Assembly (NCBI GenBank): GCA_002179805.1
Contig: NAVB01000105.1
Location: 1-64,000, forward strand
Length of the DNA stretch: 64,000 bases
Direction: 5' to 3'
Origin: Acanthamoeba lenticulata
Taxonomy: Eukaryota; Discosea; Longamoebia; Acanthamoebidae
This document shows, piece by piece, positions 1-12,587 of the stretch. Both the position numbers and the translations under genes were made by a program. The notes below the pieces were generated by a model. The model was not told the DNA's origin, made no database searches, and was given only the letters and a program-made list of their open reading frames with translations. Position 1 is the stretch's first letter. Every line of letters starts with the position of its first letter.

Positions 1-56
1 TCGTTTTTTTAAATTATTCTTATTTTTTACTTATTTATTTCTTGATGGCGGTGCAG

Positions 57-527
57 ACTCGTGGGTTGTGAGTTCGTCCGTCAGGGGCGCTGTCACCGAC
101 CTCCTTGTGCCCACGGCTGGTAACGAGACGCCTCTCTCGCATCCCATCCTTGTCTCACGCACAGGCGCTGTTGAGACTGACTCGATTGGGGCCCGGGGGC
201 GATGGGGGCCAACAGGCCGAGTCTTCAATTGGATCGACGTGACGCTGGAGACCTATTACGTCAAGTCATGCGACCAGTTTGCCACGGGCAACGCCACCTT
301 CTTTAACCTCGCGCTTAAGGTGGGCCGTCTCTTCTTCTTCTTCTTCTCTGTTCTATTCGATGTCAACAAGGAAGGTGAACTCCACACTCACGTCGCAATG
401 CACATAGTTGAAGGACGGCTCGGTAGTGCCTCCGCGCTGGATCGTTGACTCGAGGCCAAGCGAGTGCCACGGCGACTTGACCGTCGTCAGCCCCTCGACC
501 ATCGTCATCGTGCATGGATCCCAATAG
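57..527 (+). CDS. 3' end of an unrecognised gene (partial)
   Basis: The first 56 bases are T-rich and end in a good acceptor (ggtgcag), so they are read as the tail of an intron. An exon runs from 57 to 319 and stops at a donor gtggg. The next exon begins at 408 after cacatag in the same phase and ends at a TAG at 525-527. The joined frame contains the stretches NWIDVTLETYYVKSC and LKDGSVVPPRWIVDSRPS, with possible N-glycosylation sites (NET, NAT). This hints at a secreted or luminal protein, but I recognise no family. The N-terminus lies outside the window. Confidence is moderate that this is coding and low on any function. Confidence 0.55.
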
Positions 528-668
528 ACTTGTGCACAAGTCACACGCCATCGAGCTTCTTTTGATTTCTTTTTCTTTTTCTTTAAATACAAGCGCAGGA
601 CCAATCGAAGAAGAGCCTTGAAGTGTGTGCGGTCACCTGACTGCGCAACTTGAAGTTTTTCTTCAAAG

Positions 669-2152
669 ATGGAAGCAGACGGAGGGCAATACAAGCGAGT
701 TGATGCGGATGAGCTGCGAGGCTTCGTCGACCGTTGCATGCGTGCGGCGGGCTGCCCACCTGAGCACGCGCAAGCCATGGCTGAGGTCCTCGTGGAGGCT
801 GACCTGCGTGGCGTCCACAGTCACGGCGTGAATCGCTTGGAGATGTACGTGGAAGGAATCAAGAAGGGAGAAATCGATCCAGTGATTCGTCCCGAAATCA
901 TCAACGAGACGCCTGCCATTGCATGTGTCGATGGCCGCAATGGATTGGGCATGGTGGTCGGTCAGTACTGCATGGACCTCGCCATCAAAAAGGCCAAGGA
1001 GATGGGCATCGGGTGGGTCGTGGCGCGCGGCTCCAACCATTACGGCATCGCGGGCTACTACGCGATGAAGGCTCTCGAGGAGGGACTCGTCGGCATGTCC
1101 TACACCAACACCAGCCCCCTCGGCTTCCCCACGCGCGCTGCCAAGCACGTTATCGGCACCAACCCCATCGCTGTGGCCGCTCCATCGACGGATAAGAATG
1201 GTAACCCTGAATTGCAACTCCCTCTACAGAACAAAATCTCTTCATCAAATGAACAGATTGAACTGATGTGCTGATTCGCTACTTGTGATAGATCCCTTTG
1301 TGCTGGACATGGCCACTACCACGGTGGCGGTTGGCAAGATCGAGGTCCGCGACCGCGAGGAGCGCCAGTGCCCGTCGAGCTGGGGAGGTTCGTCGTCCCC
1401 ATCTTCTCTTCTGTTTTCTTCTTCCTTCTTGCTGTCATTGTTGCCTCTTGTATGGATCGTCGAGCCGAGCGTTGTCAACGTCTGACTCACACGTTCCTTC
1501 CCGCAGCCGACAAGGCCGGGCGGCCGACGACCAACCCCAAGGAGATACTGGACGGCGGCGGACTCCTCTACCTGGGCGGCGAGGAAGAGACTGGCGGCTA
1601 CAAGGGCTATGGCCTCGCCCTCATGGTGGAGCTCTTCACGGGCATCCTCTCGGGCGCCGACTATGCCGCCAACATCCCGCCCTGGCGCCAGGGCCGCGGC
1701 CGGTACGCGACGACGCCCCTTGACCATCTTCATCATCTTCACCGTCTTCATCACCATGTTCATCATCTTCTTCTACCAACAGGCCGGCCAACCTGGGCCA
1801 GTGCTTTGTGGCCATCAACCCGCGCCTGTTCTGCGGCGGCTTCGAGGAGCGGATGGGCGACCTCATGCAGATGATGCGGTCGCTCCCAGCCGTCGACCCG
1901 GCCTCGCCCGTCCTCGTCCCCGGAGGTAACGTCCTTCTCGTCGTCTTCCTCTTCGTCTTCTTCTTCTTTATGTCGTTGCTTTGATGTTTGATTGTTGATG
2001 TGGTCATGATGATGATGATGTGCGCAGATCCGGAGAAGGAGATGGAGGCAAAGTACAGGCGGGAGGGCATCGCCTTCCACGTCAACCTCATCAACGCTCT
2101 GAACAAGGTGGCCAGCGAGGTGGACGTGGCGCCGCTCGTGCTCAAATCCTGA
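669..2152 (+). CDS. Malate/L-lactate dehydrogenase (LdhMdh_2 family)
   Basis: Five exons (669-1200, 1292-1387, 1507-1702, 1783-1925, 2028-2152) join in phase to give about 363 residues, the usual length for this family. The family reduces 2-oxo acids or oxidises 2-hydroxy acids with NAD(P)H, and it is unrelated in fold to classical LDH. Supporting motifs in order are ADLRGVHSHGVNRL near residue 43, NGLGMVVGQ near 90, ARGSNHYGIAGYYA near 118, the TNTSPLGFPT stretch near 142, GTNPIAVAAP near 160, and GYKGYGLALMVE with an LSGA motif in the third exon. The His of SHGVNR and the SNHYG segment match the conserved catalytic region. The start is the first ATG of the frame. Physiological substrate cannot be told from sequence. 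Expected location is cytosolic, since no clear targeting peptide is seen. Confidence 0.9.
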
Positions 2153-2465
2153 CGTATGGCCGTTGCGTTGTTGTTCGACGTTACCCCGCAACACCTCAAA
2201 GGGTAAAATAGTTGAGCAAAAAGGTAAGGAATGCAGAGAATGAAGGAGAATTTCAGCCTTAGAAGAGGCTGCTCACCTGGTTCTTGCTTTGCCATTCAAA
2301 GGGAGAGAGAGCAACCTTGAAGAAGAAGAAGAGAAGACGAAGGAAAGAAGGTCAGTCCCAGACAAGAGAGTCAAGCTTTCACTTGAAGGGGTGGGCTGCA
2401 TGGACGGATTGAAGAAGAGGTGAGGGAAGAGAGAACTGAAAAGGAATCGCAAAAGAAAACAGAGG
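2153..2465. other. Intergenic spacer
   Basis: This is the 313 bases between the dehydrogenase stop and the RabGAP ATG. It is purine-rich on the + strand toward the downstream gene and presumably holds that gene's promoter and 5' UTR. I see no RNA gene, repeat or clear promoter element. Confidence 0.5.
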
Positions 2466-5400
2466 ATGGTGTGGATTCAGCCGCGCGTTATTGAACATCA
2501 TGTGGCCAAGAAGGAGAAGGAGAACAACGTGTGGACGGCCGAGTGCGTCAACGCGCGCTTTCGCCTCGAGTCCCTCCAAGTAAAATCTGCATCGTCTCCT
2601 CCAAAACAAAAGACGACGACAAAGAAGAGGACGAAGGAGAAGGAGAAGAGGAGGAAGTCGCGGCTTCTGCGCGGCAACATCCCCTGGCCGCTCAGCAACT
2701 CGGACGAAGCGGGAGACGCCCCCGGCAAGCTCGAGCGAATCGATCTCTCTGACGAGGACGACGACAACAGCGACGAAGAGAGGGCCAAAGATGACAACCA
2801 CCACCAGCAGCAACAGCAACAACAAGAGGAGGCCAAGGGGCAGGCCGCGGGCCCAGAGGCCTCTGCCGCAGCGGCGGCCGGGTCGGCCAAACTGTGGCGA
2901 ATCGTGATGCTGAGAACCGATGTAAATAGCGAGCGCGTCGTGGTGGCCGAGGATGACGACGAGGAGGTCATTCGAAGCGACTGGCGATGGATCGAGGACA
3001 ACGTGATGGCCAAGCTCTCCCAGATCATTTCCGAGGAGGGCACGGACAAGGTCGACGTCTTTCTTCTCCTCCAGTTCCAGGTCGGTGTTCCCGGCCCGTT
3101 CCTTTGTTGCTCTTGTGTGATTTCTCCTAAATTGCGAGTGGCGTTGACATGCAACCGTTTATTCTGGCTTGTCGGCACACAGATGCTGTACATTAACCAG
3201 GCCAACGAGATCGCCCAGAAGCAGATCGAGCTCAGGCGCAAGGCCGAGGTTCGTGCCCCTCTAAGAGGGGCCTTGCGACCGCGCTTGCGAGCGTGCGTTC
3301 CGTGGACTCACAAGTCGCGTGTTTTTCTCGCGCGTGTGTGTCTGGCGCACAGACGGCTCCGCTGCCAAAGAAAGAGGACCACGACGAAGTGCTGACCAGT
3401 ACGCACACGCCACACTTGATGATGATGATGATGACGAGCAACGCGAAGAGGCCGCTCACAACACACGCGTGCAGCCTTGAACTGCTCCCTGTGGGTGAAG
3501 CTGCGCTACCGGGCGGGCGTCATGCGCGTGTGCCACTCCAAGATCGACTTCAACGGCAACTCGGTCAAAGCGCTCATCTTCTTGACCGACATCTTGGCCG
3601 TCACCAAGGTTCACCATCATCATCTTTGTTCTTCATCCTAATCATTCTTGTGTCGTGGGCTGACTCGACGCACCAACATCAGGAAAAGTCGACGCTCATG
3701 GCCAAGCCAGACTCGATGAAGATCAAGGTCCGCGACGGCGACTACTTCTTCTCCGACATCGAGAAGCGGGACGACGTCTACGAGCTTATCTCCCAGCTGT
3801 GGAACATGGACATGGAGAAGCGGTACCCTCCAGCCGAGTCCGTTTTGGCGGGTCTTCGTCGTCTGATGGCTGCGCGCGACAACACACAGGTTGCACAAAG
3901 TCAAGCAGGGCCGCAAGCCCAGCGCCGATGCCCTAGAGGCGGAGGAGGCCGCCGCCGCTGCACACATGGCCTCTGCCGTCCCGTCCCAGGCGCCCTCGGC
4001 CGTGGACGACGACGCCGCTGTCAACAACAATAGCAAAGACATCAGCAGCAACCAGGGCGCGGGTCTGGCGAGCGAAAGCGAGGGCGAAGCGCGGGCCGCG
4101 CCTGTGGGCTCGGCCGACTTGACTTTAATCGAGGCGGGCGAGTTTTTGACCGAGTCCGGCAGCCTTGTTGTGGGCGACTTTGTCATCTCCAAGACCGAGG
4201 ACACCGTCCAAACGCGGCCGGCGCCCATGTCGCCCCCGCCCCGTCGGCATCAGGGCAGTGACAGCGGCGCCGGCGGCAGCGCCGAAGCCGACAAACCGCG
4301 CTTGGCCGCGCTTCCGCCCCACATGGAGCCCGAGATCGGGAGCCCGAAAGGGGGGGCTCTCAGCGGCGTGGTGATGCGCGAGCGGGCCAGCAGCAGCGGC
4401 CAGCGGCCCTGGTCCACCGAGATCAACGTCGACGAGAACGACGTGTGGTCCCCCGCCTCCGCGGCCGCCGCGCGCGGCAATCTCGCCGGCGAGTGCGCGG
4501 GCTCGCCGTCCTCTGGCGACAGGTCGATGCTGGAGCGAAGCGGCTCCTTCTTGACGCGCCAGCGCAGCGGCTCGGTGTCGCTCGACATGCTGCCGTCGCG
4601 CCGCGGCTCGTCCGCCAGCTCGTCACCGCTCATCTCTCCCATGGGCTCGCCCATCCTGCCGCGCGCCTCGGGCGGGACGAACTTGGCTAGCACCAGCGAT
4701 GCACCGGCCTCGACAGCAACGGCGGCCTCGGCGGGCTTGGCCGGCAGCAGCGGCTCGTCGGCGGTGACGCCGACGCCGGTGAAGAAGCCCAGCATGAAGG
4801 ACATCCTCGACGCCAAGAAGCGGAACGAGCACTTTCGGTTCCTCTTCCAGCTGCCCGCCGACGAAAGCCTGGCCTTCAAGTTTGACGCCTCGCTCAGCTT
4901 TAAGAAGGTGTTTGTTCCGGGCAAGATCTACCTCTCCCCCAACTACGCCTGCTTCCACTCGCTCCTCCCCGAGGACAAGGAGGAGATCCGCCAGCAAGCG
5001 GCGGCGGCCGCCACCGCCGCCAACGGCGCGGGCGCGGGCACGAATCTGACCGGCAGCGGTTCGGTCTCGCTCGGCGGCGGCGTTGGCAGTGGCATCGCGG
5101 CCGCGCTGGCCGGCAGCGGCACCGTGGGTCTGACCGGCAGCGGCTCCGTCGCGCTCAGCGGTGGCGGCGAGTCCAGTAGCAGCAGCAGCAGTGGGAAGGT
5201 CAAGGGCCTGCGTGACGGCGGCGTGCTGGCCGACAGCGTGCTGCGCGGACGCCGGGGGACGGCCACGTCCTCGTTCCTGCCGAGCAGCGGCTCGTCCACG
5301 CGGCCCTTCCTCAAGCTGGTGGTGCCCTTTGTCGAGATCGCCCAGATCGGGCTCGAGGACGACGGCCCGACGTCGTTCCTGATCGCCCTCAACACCAAGC

Positions 5401-8400
5401 GCAACCAGTTTGTGTTCTCGATCCTCCACACGGAGGTCTTCACGCGCATCCAAGAGCTCAAGAACGAGGCCTGCGCGCACTTGCCCTTTGCCCCGTCGGT
5501 CTTGTCTCGGAGCTCGTCCTTCACCAACACTACGCCCTCTTGTACGTCATCTATTTTTGAAATTAATTTTTGATGATTTTTATTGTTTACGATTTATTTT
5601 TTTAAAATTCATTAATTAATTTATTCAACAGCTGCGTCGCCCTTTGGGGGTCGGAGGGAGAGCGACGACGTGCCGCCGGTCGACTGGAGCGACCCGCAGC
5701 AGCTTCGCGAGTTCTTTGGTGCGTCGCCCGAAAGCAAACAAGGCGCCTGCTTGCTGGCTGGCTGTCTTGGTTCGGTTGTTGACGCCGCAGGGAGCTCACA
5801 ACCCTTCATGATGACGCGACGATGACAATGCAGGAGACTTCAAGGCGGAGGAGATCCAGCACGAAGAGCAGAAGGAGCAGCGCTGGACGGCCTACTTCCG
5901 CGAGAACGGGATGGGCGTCGACATGCTCAAGACCCTCGAGCTCAAGAAGTGCGTTTGTGTTGTCGTGTCATGAGAATGATGTGTTATGGACGCACAAGTG
6001 TTAACCACCAGAGACCACCAGGCTCGTGTACGAGGGCGTCCCCAACGCGCTGCGAGCGCGCATGTGGCAGATCTGCTCCGGCTCCATCTACCGCCTCCGG
6101 TCGCGCAGCAGCGCGGGCCTCTACCAGGGCCTCTTTGAGAAGGTAATGTCTCCCTTCGATCAGACTTTCCATAAAAAACACAACTTTTAAAGAGAAATTG
6201 TTAACATTTTTCTGTTTAGTTTTCGGGCCGGCAGTCGCTGGCGACGGAGCAGATCGAAAAGGACCTCCACCGCTCGTTCGACCATCCCTTTTACCAGTGC
6301 GTCCGACATCTCCACTTCGTACTCTGCTTCTTCTCACAAACGCAAACAGGCCCGGCGGGATCAGGATCAACGCCCTGCGGCGGCTGCTCACGGCCTACTC
6401 GTGGCACAACCCCGAGATCGGTGCCTGCCCCCAACAACAACAAAAAAAAAACAAAAAAACCAAAATTAAAAGCAAACAATGCCGAGCATGTCGTTGCGAT
6501 GCCTGACCGGAAGATGTTGGATGCGCAGGGTATTGCCAGTCGATGAACATGATCGGGGCGGCCTTCTTGCTGTTCCTCAACGAGGAGGAGGCCTTCTGCC
6601 TGCTGGTCACGCTCGTGGAGGACATGCTCAAGGGCTACTACACGCGCGAGATGCTGGGCTCGTGCGTCGACCAGCGCGTGTTCGAGGTCATGCTCTCCGA
6701 GCACATGCCGCGGCTCTACGCCCACGTCACCGAGACGCTGGGCATTCCCATCGCCTGGTTCTCCTGCCCCTGGTTCCTCTGCCTCTTCATCGGCAAGCTC
6801 CCCCTCAAGGTCCGTTTTTTTTTTTTTCATTTTAACAATCATTTTTATTTGTTGGTTTTTTTAATATCATGGATTCACCATTCATTTTATATTATAGATT
6901 TAACATGAAAACTACAAAAATTAGAAAAAGTTGTTAAAAATTGGCCCCCGCAATTTGGAATGTTGGGAATGTGCAGTGCGTGTGCCGGATACTGGACTGC
7001 TTCTTCTTGGACGGGCCGTGCGTGCTGTTCCAGATCGGGCTGGCCCTGTTCAAGATCTCGGAGAACGAGGTCCTCAAGGGCGACGACGGCAGCGGCATCC
7101 TCGCGGTCATGCAGCAGCGCACGCGGGACGACCCGGAGCTGCTGTTCAAGGTCGCCCTCAAGGACTTTGGGTCCATCACCATGGACAAGGTCAAGCAGCT
7201 CCGCAACTCGTACAAGCTGCAGGTCATCATCGACCTCGAGGAGGAGAAGCGTCGCGAGGCCGAGTGGGAGGACCAGCAGCGCGTCAAGGAGGCGCTCGAC
7301 CGCATGACCCGCGAGAACGAGAAGCTCCGCCACGCCTCCGCCGCGGCCGCCGCGGCCGCCTCTGGCTTGGACTCGCCGTCGTCGTCGGAGAGCTCGCCGA
7401 CGATGACGCGCGGCCGGCAGCGCTCCAACACGACGCTGGACGCCGGGCCGCCGTCGTTCATTGCCACCATGGCCAGCGCCTGGGCGCCCACGGCCGCGGC
7501 CTCGGCCGCCACGGCGGCGGCCAACGTCGTGATCTCAGCGTCATCTCCGCCGTCGTCGCCGGCGGCCATTCCGTCGTCGGCGCCGACGCCCAAGCGCTCG
7601 AGCGCGATGATGCCGTCGAGTCCGTCCGGCGGCGCCGGCGGAAGCACGGGCGGCGTTCGGCGCCGGTCGACCGTCTACAGCGGCGGCGGTCCGTCCCCTC
7701 GCGCGCGCGGCGACGAAGCCCTTCCGTCATCGTCGTTACATCACCGGTCCTCGCTCGCCCTCTCGCCGTCAACGCCGCCGCCATCGCCGTCGCCCAAGGT
7801 GGCGGTGCCTGTGTCGCCATCCCCGCATCCCTCGTCACCGTCGTTGCCATTGCCCGCCTTGGCGTCGGACGCCTCGACGCCGACGCTGTCGTCGTCGCTT
7901 CCGTCGCCTGCATCGTCGCTGTTGTCACCGTCGGAGACGCCAACCGACAGCAGCGGCTCGCCGGTGGTCACGCGGCGCCGATCGAACACGACCTTTGAAA
8001 CGGGGCCGCCGTCGCTGGCGTTCCTCGAGTCGCTGAACAACAGCAGCAACAACGGCTCGCCCGGCAGCGGAGCCAACGACGGGCCGGCGTCGCCCTTTGC
8101 CTCGATCTCGCCGCCGCCAGACTCGCCGTACCGCTCGCCGCTGGTCCTGCCCGCCGGTGCTGCCGCAGTCGCCGCCGCCGCGGCGGCGTCGGACATCGGT
8201 ATTGGAAGCGCGGCAGCCTCGGGCCGGACAAGGACGCTCAGCCGGCGCGGGACGCCGTCGTCGCCGCTGGCCTTCTCGATGTCGCCATCCTCGGCGAGCC
8301 CAACCTCCGGGTCGCCCGCCGCGGGCCGGCGCGGGACGAAGCTGCGGCTGGCCGACATGCGCAGCATGAAGGAGCGCGGCCACTTCAACGAGTTCTCGTC

Positions 8401-8656
8401 GTGGGGCATCAACGTCCTCGAAAACCTCCTGGGCAGCGCCTCCTCGCCTCCTCCTTCGCCCGCGCCCCATTCCTCTTCTTCGTCGTCCTCGTCTTCGTCT
8501 TCAACTTCTTCTCCCTCCTCCAGCTTGTCCTCTACATCATCGCCACCACCACCAGACGACATCAAGTCCCCGCGCGGAACAGACCTGCGGGCCAAGTTCG
8601 CGTCGGCCTCGTCCTTCATCTCGTCGCTGGTGCCCTCCTCGTCCCGCTCGTCCTGA
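2466..8656 (+). CDS. GRAM and TBC domain RabGAP, TBC1D9-like
   Basis: Thirteen exons join in phase to about 1694 residues (2466-3080, 3183-3248, 3353-3398, 3475-3608, 3683-3832, 3890-5541, 5632-5718, 5834-5948, 6022-6142, 6220-6296, 6350-6420, 6539-6809, 6977-8656). The N-terminus (WIQPRVIEHHVA) resembles the opening of TBC1D8/9 proteins. A weak first GRAM-like region is followed by a clear second GRAM domain (about residues 650-880) that is split by a Ser/Gly/Ala-rich insert. The TBC domain (about 960-1200) carries the arginine finger as IEKDLHRSF and the glutamine finger as YCQSM, so it should be catalytically active in stimulating Rab GTP hydrolysis on membranes. A charged helix follows, then about 450 residues of Ser/Pro/Ala-rich sequence with two RRRSNTT-type motifs that could be kinase sites. 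The Rab partner cannot be predicted. Confidence 0.88.
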
Positions 8657-8745
8657 TGCATGGTGATGAATATATTTAAATAATAAATAATTGAAATTCA
8701 CAAAATCTTTTTTAAAAAAGAAAAGAACAAAAAAATCGACTCTCT

Positions 8746-11035
8746 TCAGTCCAACACGATCCACAAGTTTTTGTCTTCCGCCGTCGCCTGCGTTCGCTGC
8801 TTCTTCGCTGTCGTCGACTTCTTTTTCTTCTTTTTCTTCTGGGCCTCGTCAACATCCACCACCTCCACCACAACCTTCTCGTCGTCGTTGTTGTTGTTGT
8901 TGTTTCCGGCGTCGCCGTCCTTCTTGTTTCCCTTCTTCGCCTTCTTGGCCTTCCTCCTCTTCTTCTTTTTCTCTTCACCCTCGCCCGCTTCCTTGTCCCC
9001 ATCCTCCGCGTCTTCTTCTTCCCGCTTCCGCTTGCCGCTGGTCTTCTTCTTCTTCTTCTTCTCGTCGTCATCGACCTTCACCTCCTCTTCCTCTCCCTCC
9101 TCCTCCACTTTCTTCTTCTTGTTGCCCTTCTTTTTCTTCTTCTTCTTCTTCTTGTCCTCGTCGTCGTCGTCGCCGGCGGCAGGCGGGGCGGGCTCGAGGC
9201 GGTCGAGGTCGTCGTCGTCCCGGATGCCCAGCAGGTCCAGCACGCGCCGCCGCTTCTTCACCATCGTCATCTCCTCGCTCTCCTTCTTCTCCTCTTCGGT
9301 CGTCGCTTCTGAGGTCGTCGTCGTCGACGTCTTCTTCTCCTTTTTCTTCTTCTTCTTGTCCTCTCCTTCTCCTCCTTCCTCGTCTCGTTCTTTGCTCTTC
9401 TCCTTCTTCTCGCGCTTCTTGCGGTCCTTCTCGCGCTGGCGCTGGTCCCGCGCCTCGCGCTTCTCCTCGCGCCGCACATCGCGCCTCACCTCGCGCTCCT
9501 CCTTGCGCGCGCCCTTCTTGCTGCTGCCGCCGGACTTGGACGTCGTCGTCGCCGCCGACTCGCCGCCGCCGCGACGCCGGCGGAGCTCGGACTCGACCAT
9601 CCGGTTGTAGTCCTCGTCGAGGCGGCGCCGGCGCTCGAGCTCCTGCTTGACCTTCTCGTCGCGGGCCTGGTTGGCGCGGCGCTGCTCCTCGACGAGCTCC
9701 TCGCGGGTGATGTCCCGGCCGCGCGCGCGCTCGCGATCGAGCATGCGCTCGATGGGCGTCTTGCGCTGCTCCCTGAGCATGGCCTCGGTGGCCCACGTGG
9801 CCAGCGGCCTCCGCGGCCGCGGCGGCTGGCGCGTGCGGCCGCCCAGCGAGTCCATGTCCGGCAGCTTGCAGGCCGCGCCCTCGTGGCCGGTCTCGCCGCA
9901 GTTGTAGCAGTAGACGACCGCGCGAGGCCCCTCGTCCGGGTCGTGCAGGATCACGAGCTCGTCCAGGTTGATCCCCGCTGGCAGGACCGGCTCCTCCGTC
10001 AGCAGCGCCCGCCCGAGCGGTCTCGGCCCCTCCGACAGCTGGCACTCCTGTTTTATTTATTGATTTTAAAAAATCAGTCGGCCAAATTTGATTTTTTTCA
10101 AAAGAAAAACATGAGAAGAAAAAAAGAGAAGAAAGTCTAGAAAAAAGTTGATAAAATCAAAATCAAAAGAATTCAATTGATAAATAAATAAATAAAGAAT
10201 GATGAATGGAACGTACATGACTGGTGTGGCCGATGCCGTTGCAGCGGCGGCACAGGATGGCGCGACACTCGCGGGCGCGGTGGCCGACCTCCATGCAGCG
10301 CAGGCAGACGATGGTCTGCGGGCACTGGCCGGACCAGTGGCCCACCTTGCTGCACTGCGTGCACACCACCACCCTGCCCTGCACAGACGCCCCAACAGTC
10401 AACATGGCCACACAGACGACGCGCGTGAGCCACAGCACACGGGAGGTCATGATGATGCGCACACGGAGACGTACGCGTGGTTCGATGCAGTCGCGGGACA
10501 TGTGGCCCGTCTTGCCGCAGTTGAAGCAGACCAGCGCCGACTCGCCGTCGGCGCTGCCCCAGTACCGCTGCCCCAGGGCGCCGCCGGGACTCTGGTGGGT
10601 GCAGAGACAAGGCGTGTGCGCGAGATTAGTGAAGGAGGAGGCCAGCGAGGTGGAGAGATGGATGCCTTGTACCTTGGCCTCGACGGCGGCATTGACGAGG
10701 CGAGCCACTTCGGCTTCCTCGCGCTGGCGGCGCTGCTCGGCTTCTTGCTCCATCTCAGCTTTGGACGAGGTTAACGATGGGCCAGTGACATCCATTTTGT
10801 CGCTTTGATTAGAGTTGGAGCTGTGGCTTTGTGATGTGGACAAGGGCAAAGCATTGGCAGAAGCGACAGTGCCACTGACGGCCGGTGCGGCCTTAAGAAG
10901 GCCGGTGTAGGCCTTGAGGTAAAGCGTATCGAGGGTTTCCTCGTCGATTTCGTCCTCATCGAAAAGGCTGCCGATGGGCGGTCCCGTTCCTTCAACGTCG
11001 GCCGCAACTGGCCGCTTCATTTGCTCTACTTCCAT
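8746..11035 (-). CDS. Zinc-knuckle RNA-binding protein, ZCCHC7/Air1-2-like
   Basis: Four exons (11035-10673, 10591-10475, 10378-10217, 10047-8746) give about 647 residues. Five CCHC knuckles follow in order: CFNCGKTGHMSRDC, CTQCSKVGHWSGQC, CLRCMEVGHRAREC, CRRCNGIGHTSHEC (split by an intron) and CYNCGETGHEGAAC. Multiple spaced knuckles of this type, the last one set apart, are the signature of ZCCHC7 and yeast Air1/Air2. Those are the RNA-binding subunits of the TRAMP polyadenylation complex, which hands aberrant nuclear RNAs to the exosome. The C-terminal half is highly charged (Lys/Glu/Asp runs, KKKKKK tracts), consistent with a nuclear or nucleolar protein. TRAMP membership is inferred from the knuckle arrangement. 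The gene is convergent with the RabGAP gene, with 89 bases between stops. Confidence 0.8.
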
Positions 11036-11290
11036 TCAAATGAAAAGATGAAAATTGAAGATGTAGCCGTGCAAATGGAAAAGGACGCCACTATCTTGTA
11101 GTTGTTGACGAAAGGCAACGGGCGGCCTCCGCTCCGCAGATGCAATCGAGAACGTAGCGAAAGGCAATGAACACAAACGCTTTCCGGCGTTTCTCCGTCT
11201 TTACATTTTTCTTCATTTTTCACATTTTGCCGTGCCACGTCAGCAACAAAACGAACGCAGAAGATCAAGACACAAACGCTACGTAAAGAG

Positions 11291-11978
11291 ATGGATTTTT
11301 TGAATGACGTGTTGGGCGTTGGATCGTCGTTCAATCTGACGGAAGAGGTCAACAAAGCGTGGGAGGAGCTTGACCTGCCCACGTGGGATAAGCTTGCAGC
11401 GCACGGCGCGGGCAGCTGGGAAAATCTGCAGCACTTCATCAATGCCGTCGATTGGAACGAGCCGTGGCTCCTGGGCCTGGCGGTCTTCTACGCCGTCTTG
11501 CTTGTCACCATCATCCTCACACGCAAGATGTTCAACATCCAGTCAGCTCTCTGGATTTTCACACGTACGCGAGCACTTGAAGTTCTATCTCCCCCCTTCG
11601 AGTAGAGGACACTCTTGCTGATTGACAGTACTCGTGCACCAGTGGGCCTGGTGGCTGCCGCCCAGTACATCAACGAGTGGGCCCTGACCAACTGGCAGCT
11701 GTTCGCCAGCCGGCCCTACTTCACCAAGAATGGCTTCTTTGTCTCTGTCATCTTCTCCTTCCCGCTCATCCTCTTCGCGACGCTCATCACGGTACGTTCT
11801 TAAGAGCTTTGCCTCTCGCTCGACCCTCCACATCTAATGGAGCAATGGCCACTCACTTCCCTTCTTCGCGCGGCTCGAGCAGATCAACTTCCTGGTGCTG
11901 TCATGCGAGATGATGGCCAAGGTCAAAGCTGCCCAGCTGCGCCAAAAGCACCGAGAGGAGCAGAAAAAGGCCAAGTGA
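11291..11978 (+). CDS. TMEM18: TMEM18 family nuclear-membrane protein
   Basis: Three exons (11291-11564, 11643-11791, 11883-11978) give about 172 residues. The segments NEPWLLGLAVFYAVLL, AAQYINEWALTNWQLFA, YFTKNGFFVSVIFSFPLIL and the Lys/Arg/Glu-rich tail (KHREEQKKAK) match TMEM18 block by block, with three membrane segments and a basic C-terminus. Animal TMEM18 sits in the nuclear envelope and is linked to body-weight control. Its biochemical role is not settled, so only family membership is claimed. The second exon's acceptor was chosen at 11642 because it preserves both phase and the family's spacing before QYIN. The start is 255 bases from the divergent Air-like gene, so a shared promoter is possible. 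Confidence 0.85.
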
Positions 11979-12587
11979 CCTCCTCCTCGACGCGTAGCGC
12001 AAAGAGAAAAAGGCCTTTGGCCCTTTAATTGATCGTGCCACACAACTAATACAACCGGTTCTTGGGCAGTCTTTATGTCACATGTTGTGTGATACACCAC
12101 CACCACCAACATGTGAGATGACCAGGGAATAGGGAATGTTGCCAACCAACGATTTAACTTTTTTTTAAAGGGTTTTGGCTCCATTATCCTTTTCTGGTCT
12201 GTTTGGATCTGCTACAAGGCTTTCTTGGGTACCCAACTCAAGGAGTTCGGTGATTTGCATCATTGGCGACATCACCGGTCTACGACTGAACGTCGTGGTC
12301 CTAAAGCTACTTGAACCACAGCTCGTCAGGGTTTGCTGATGTATTTTTTGTTGTCTGTACACAACAGGCAGGAGAGGTGCACTTCAAACTTGTCTTGAAG
12401 TTGGTTAACAACACATGCCACAAGTGCCTCACTTTTCGCCTGACTGCTCCGATTTGTTTAGTTTGTTCGGCAGCGGCCTATTGGCGCATGCTCCACCAGT
12501 GGCGGCACTTCACGAGCCATAAAGGGCGCCGGGGCAACTTTGTCACTCCCACGCTGCAAACTCACCACAACCAAGACAGGCCGCGCC
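11979..12587. other. Intergenic spacer
   Basis: This is 609 bases between TMEM18 and the glucanase gene. It contains no reading frame with homologous-looking sequence. A CAC-triplet run sits near 12090-12110, and unremarkable sequence follows up to the next ATG. It presumably holds the 3' UTR of TMEM18 and the promoter of the glucanase. Confidence 0.5.

Noticed and set aside
8771..9610. Plus-strand Ser/Phe-rich frames over 8.7-9.7 kb
   Set aside because: They are antisense to the Lys/Glu-rich tail of the Air-like protein, where AAG and GAG runs read as CTT/CTC. No independent gene is supported.
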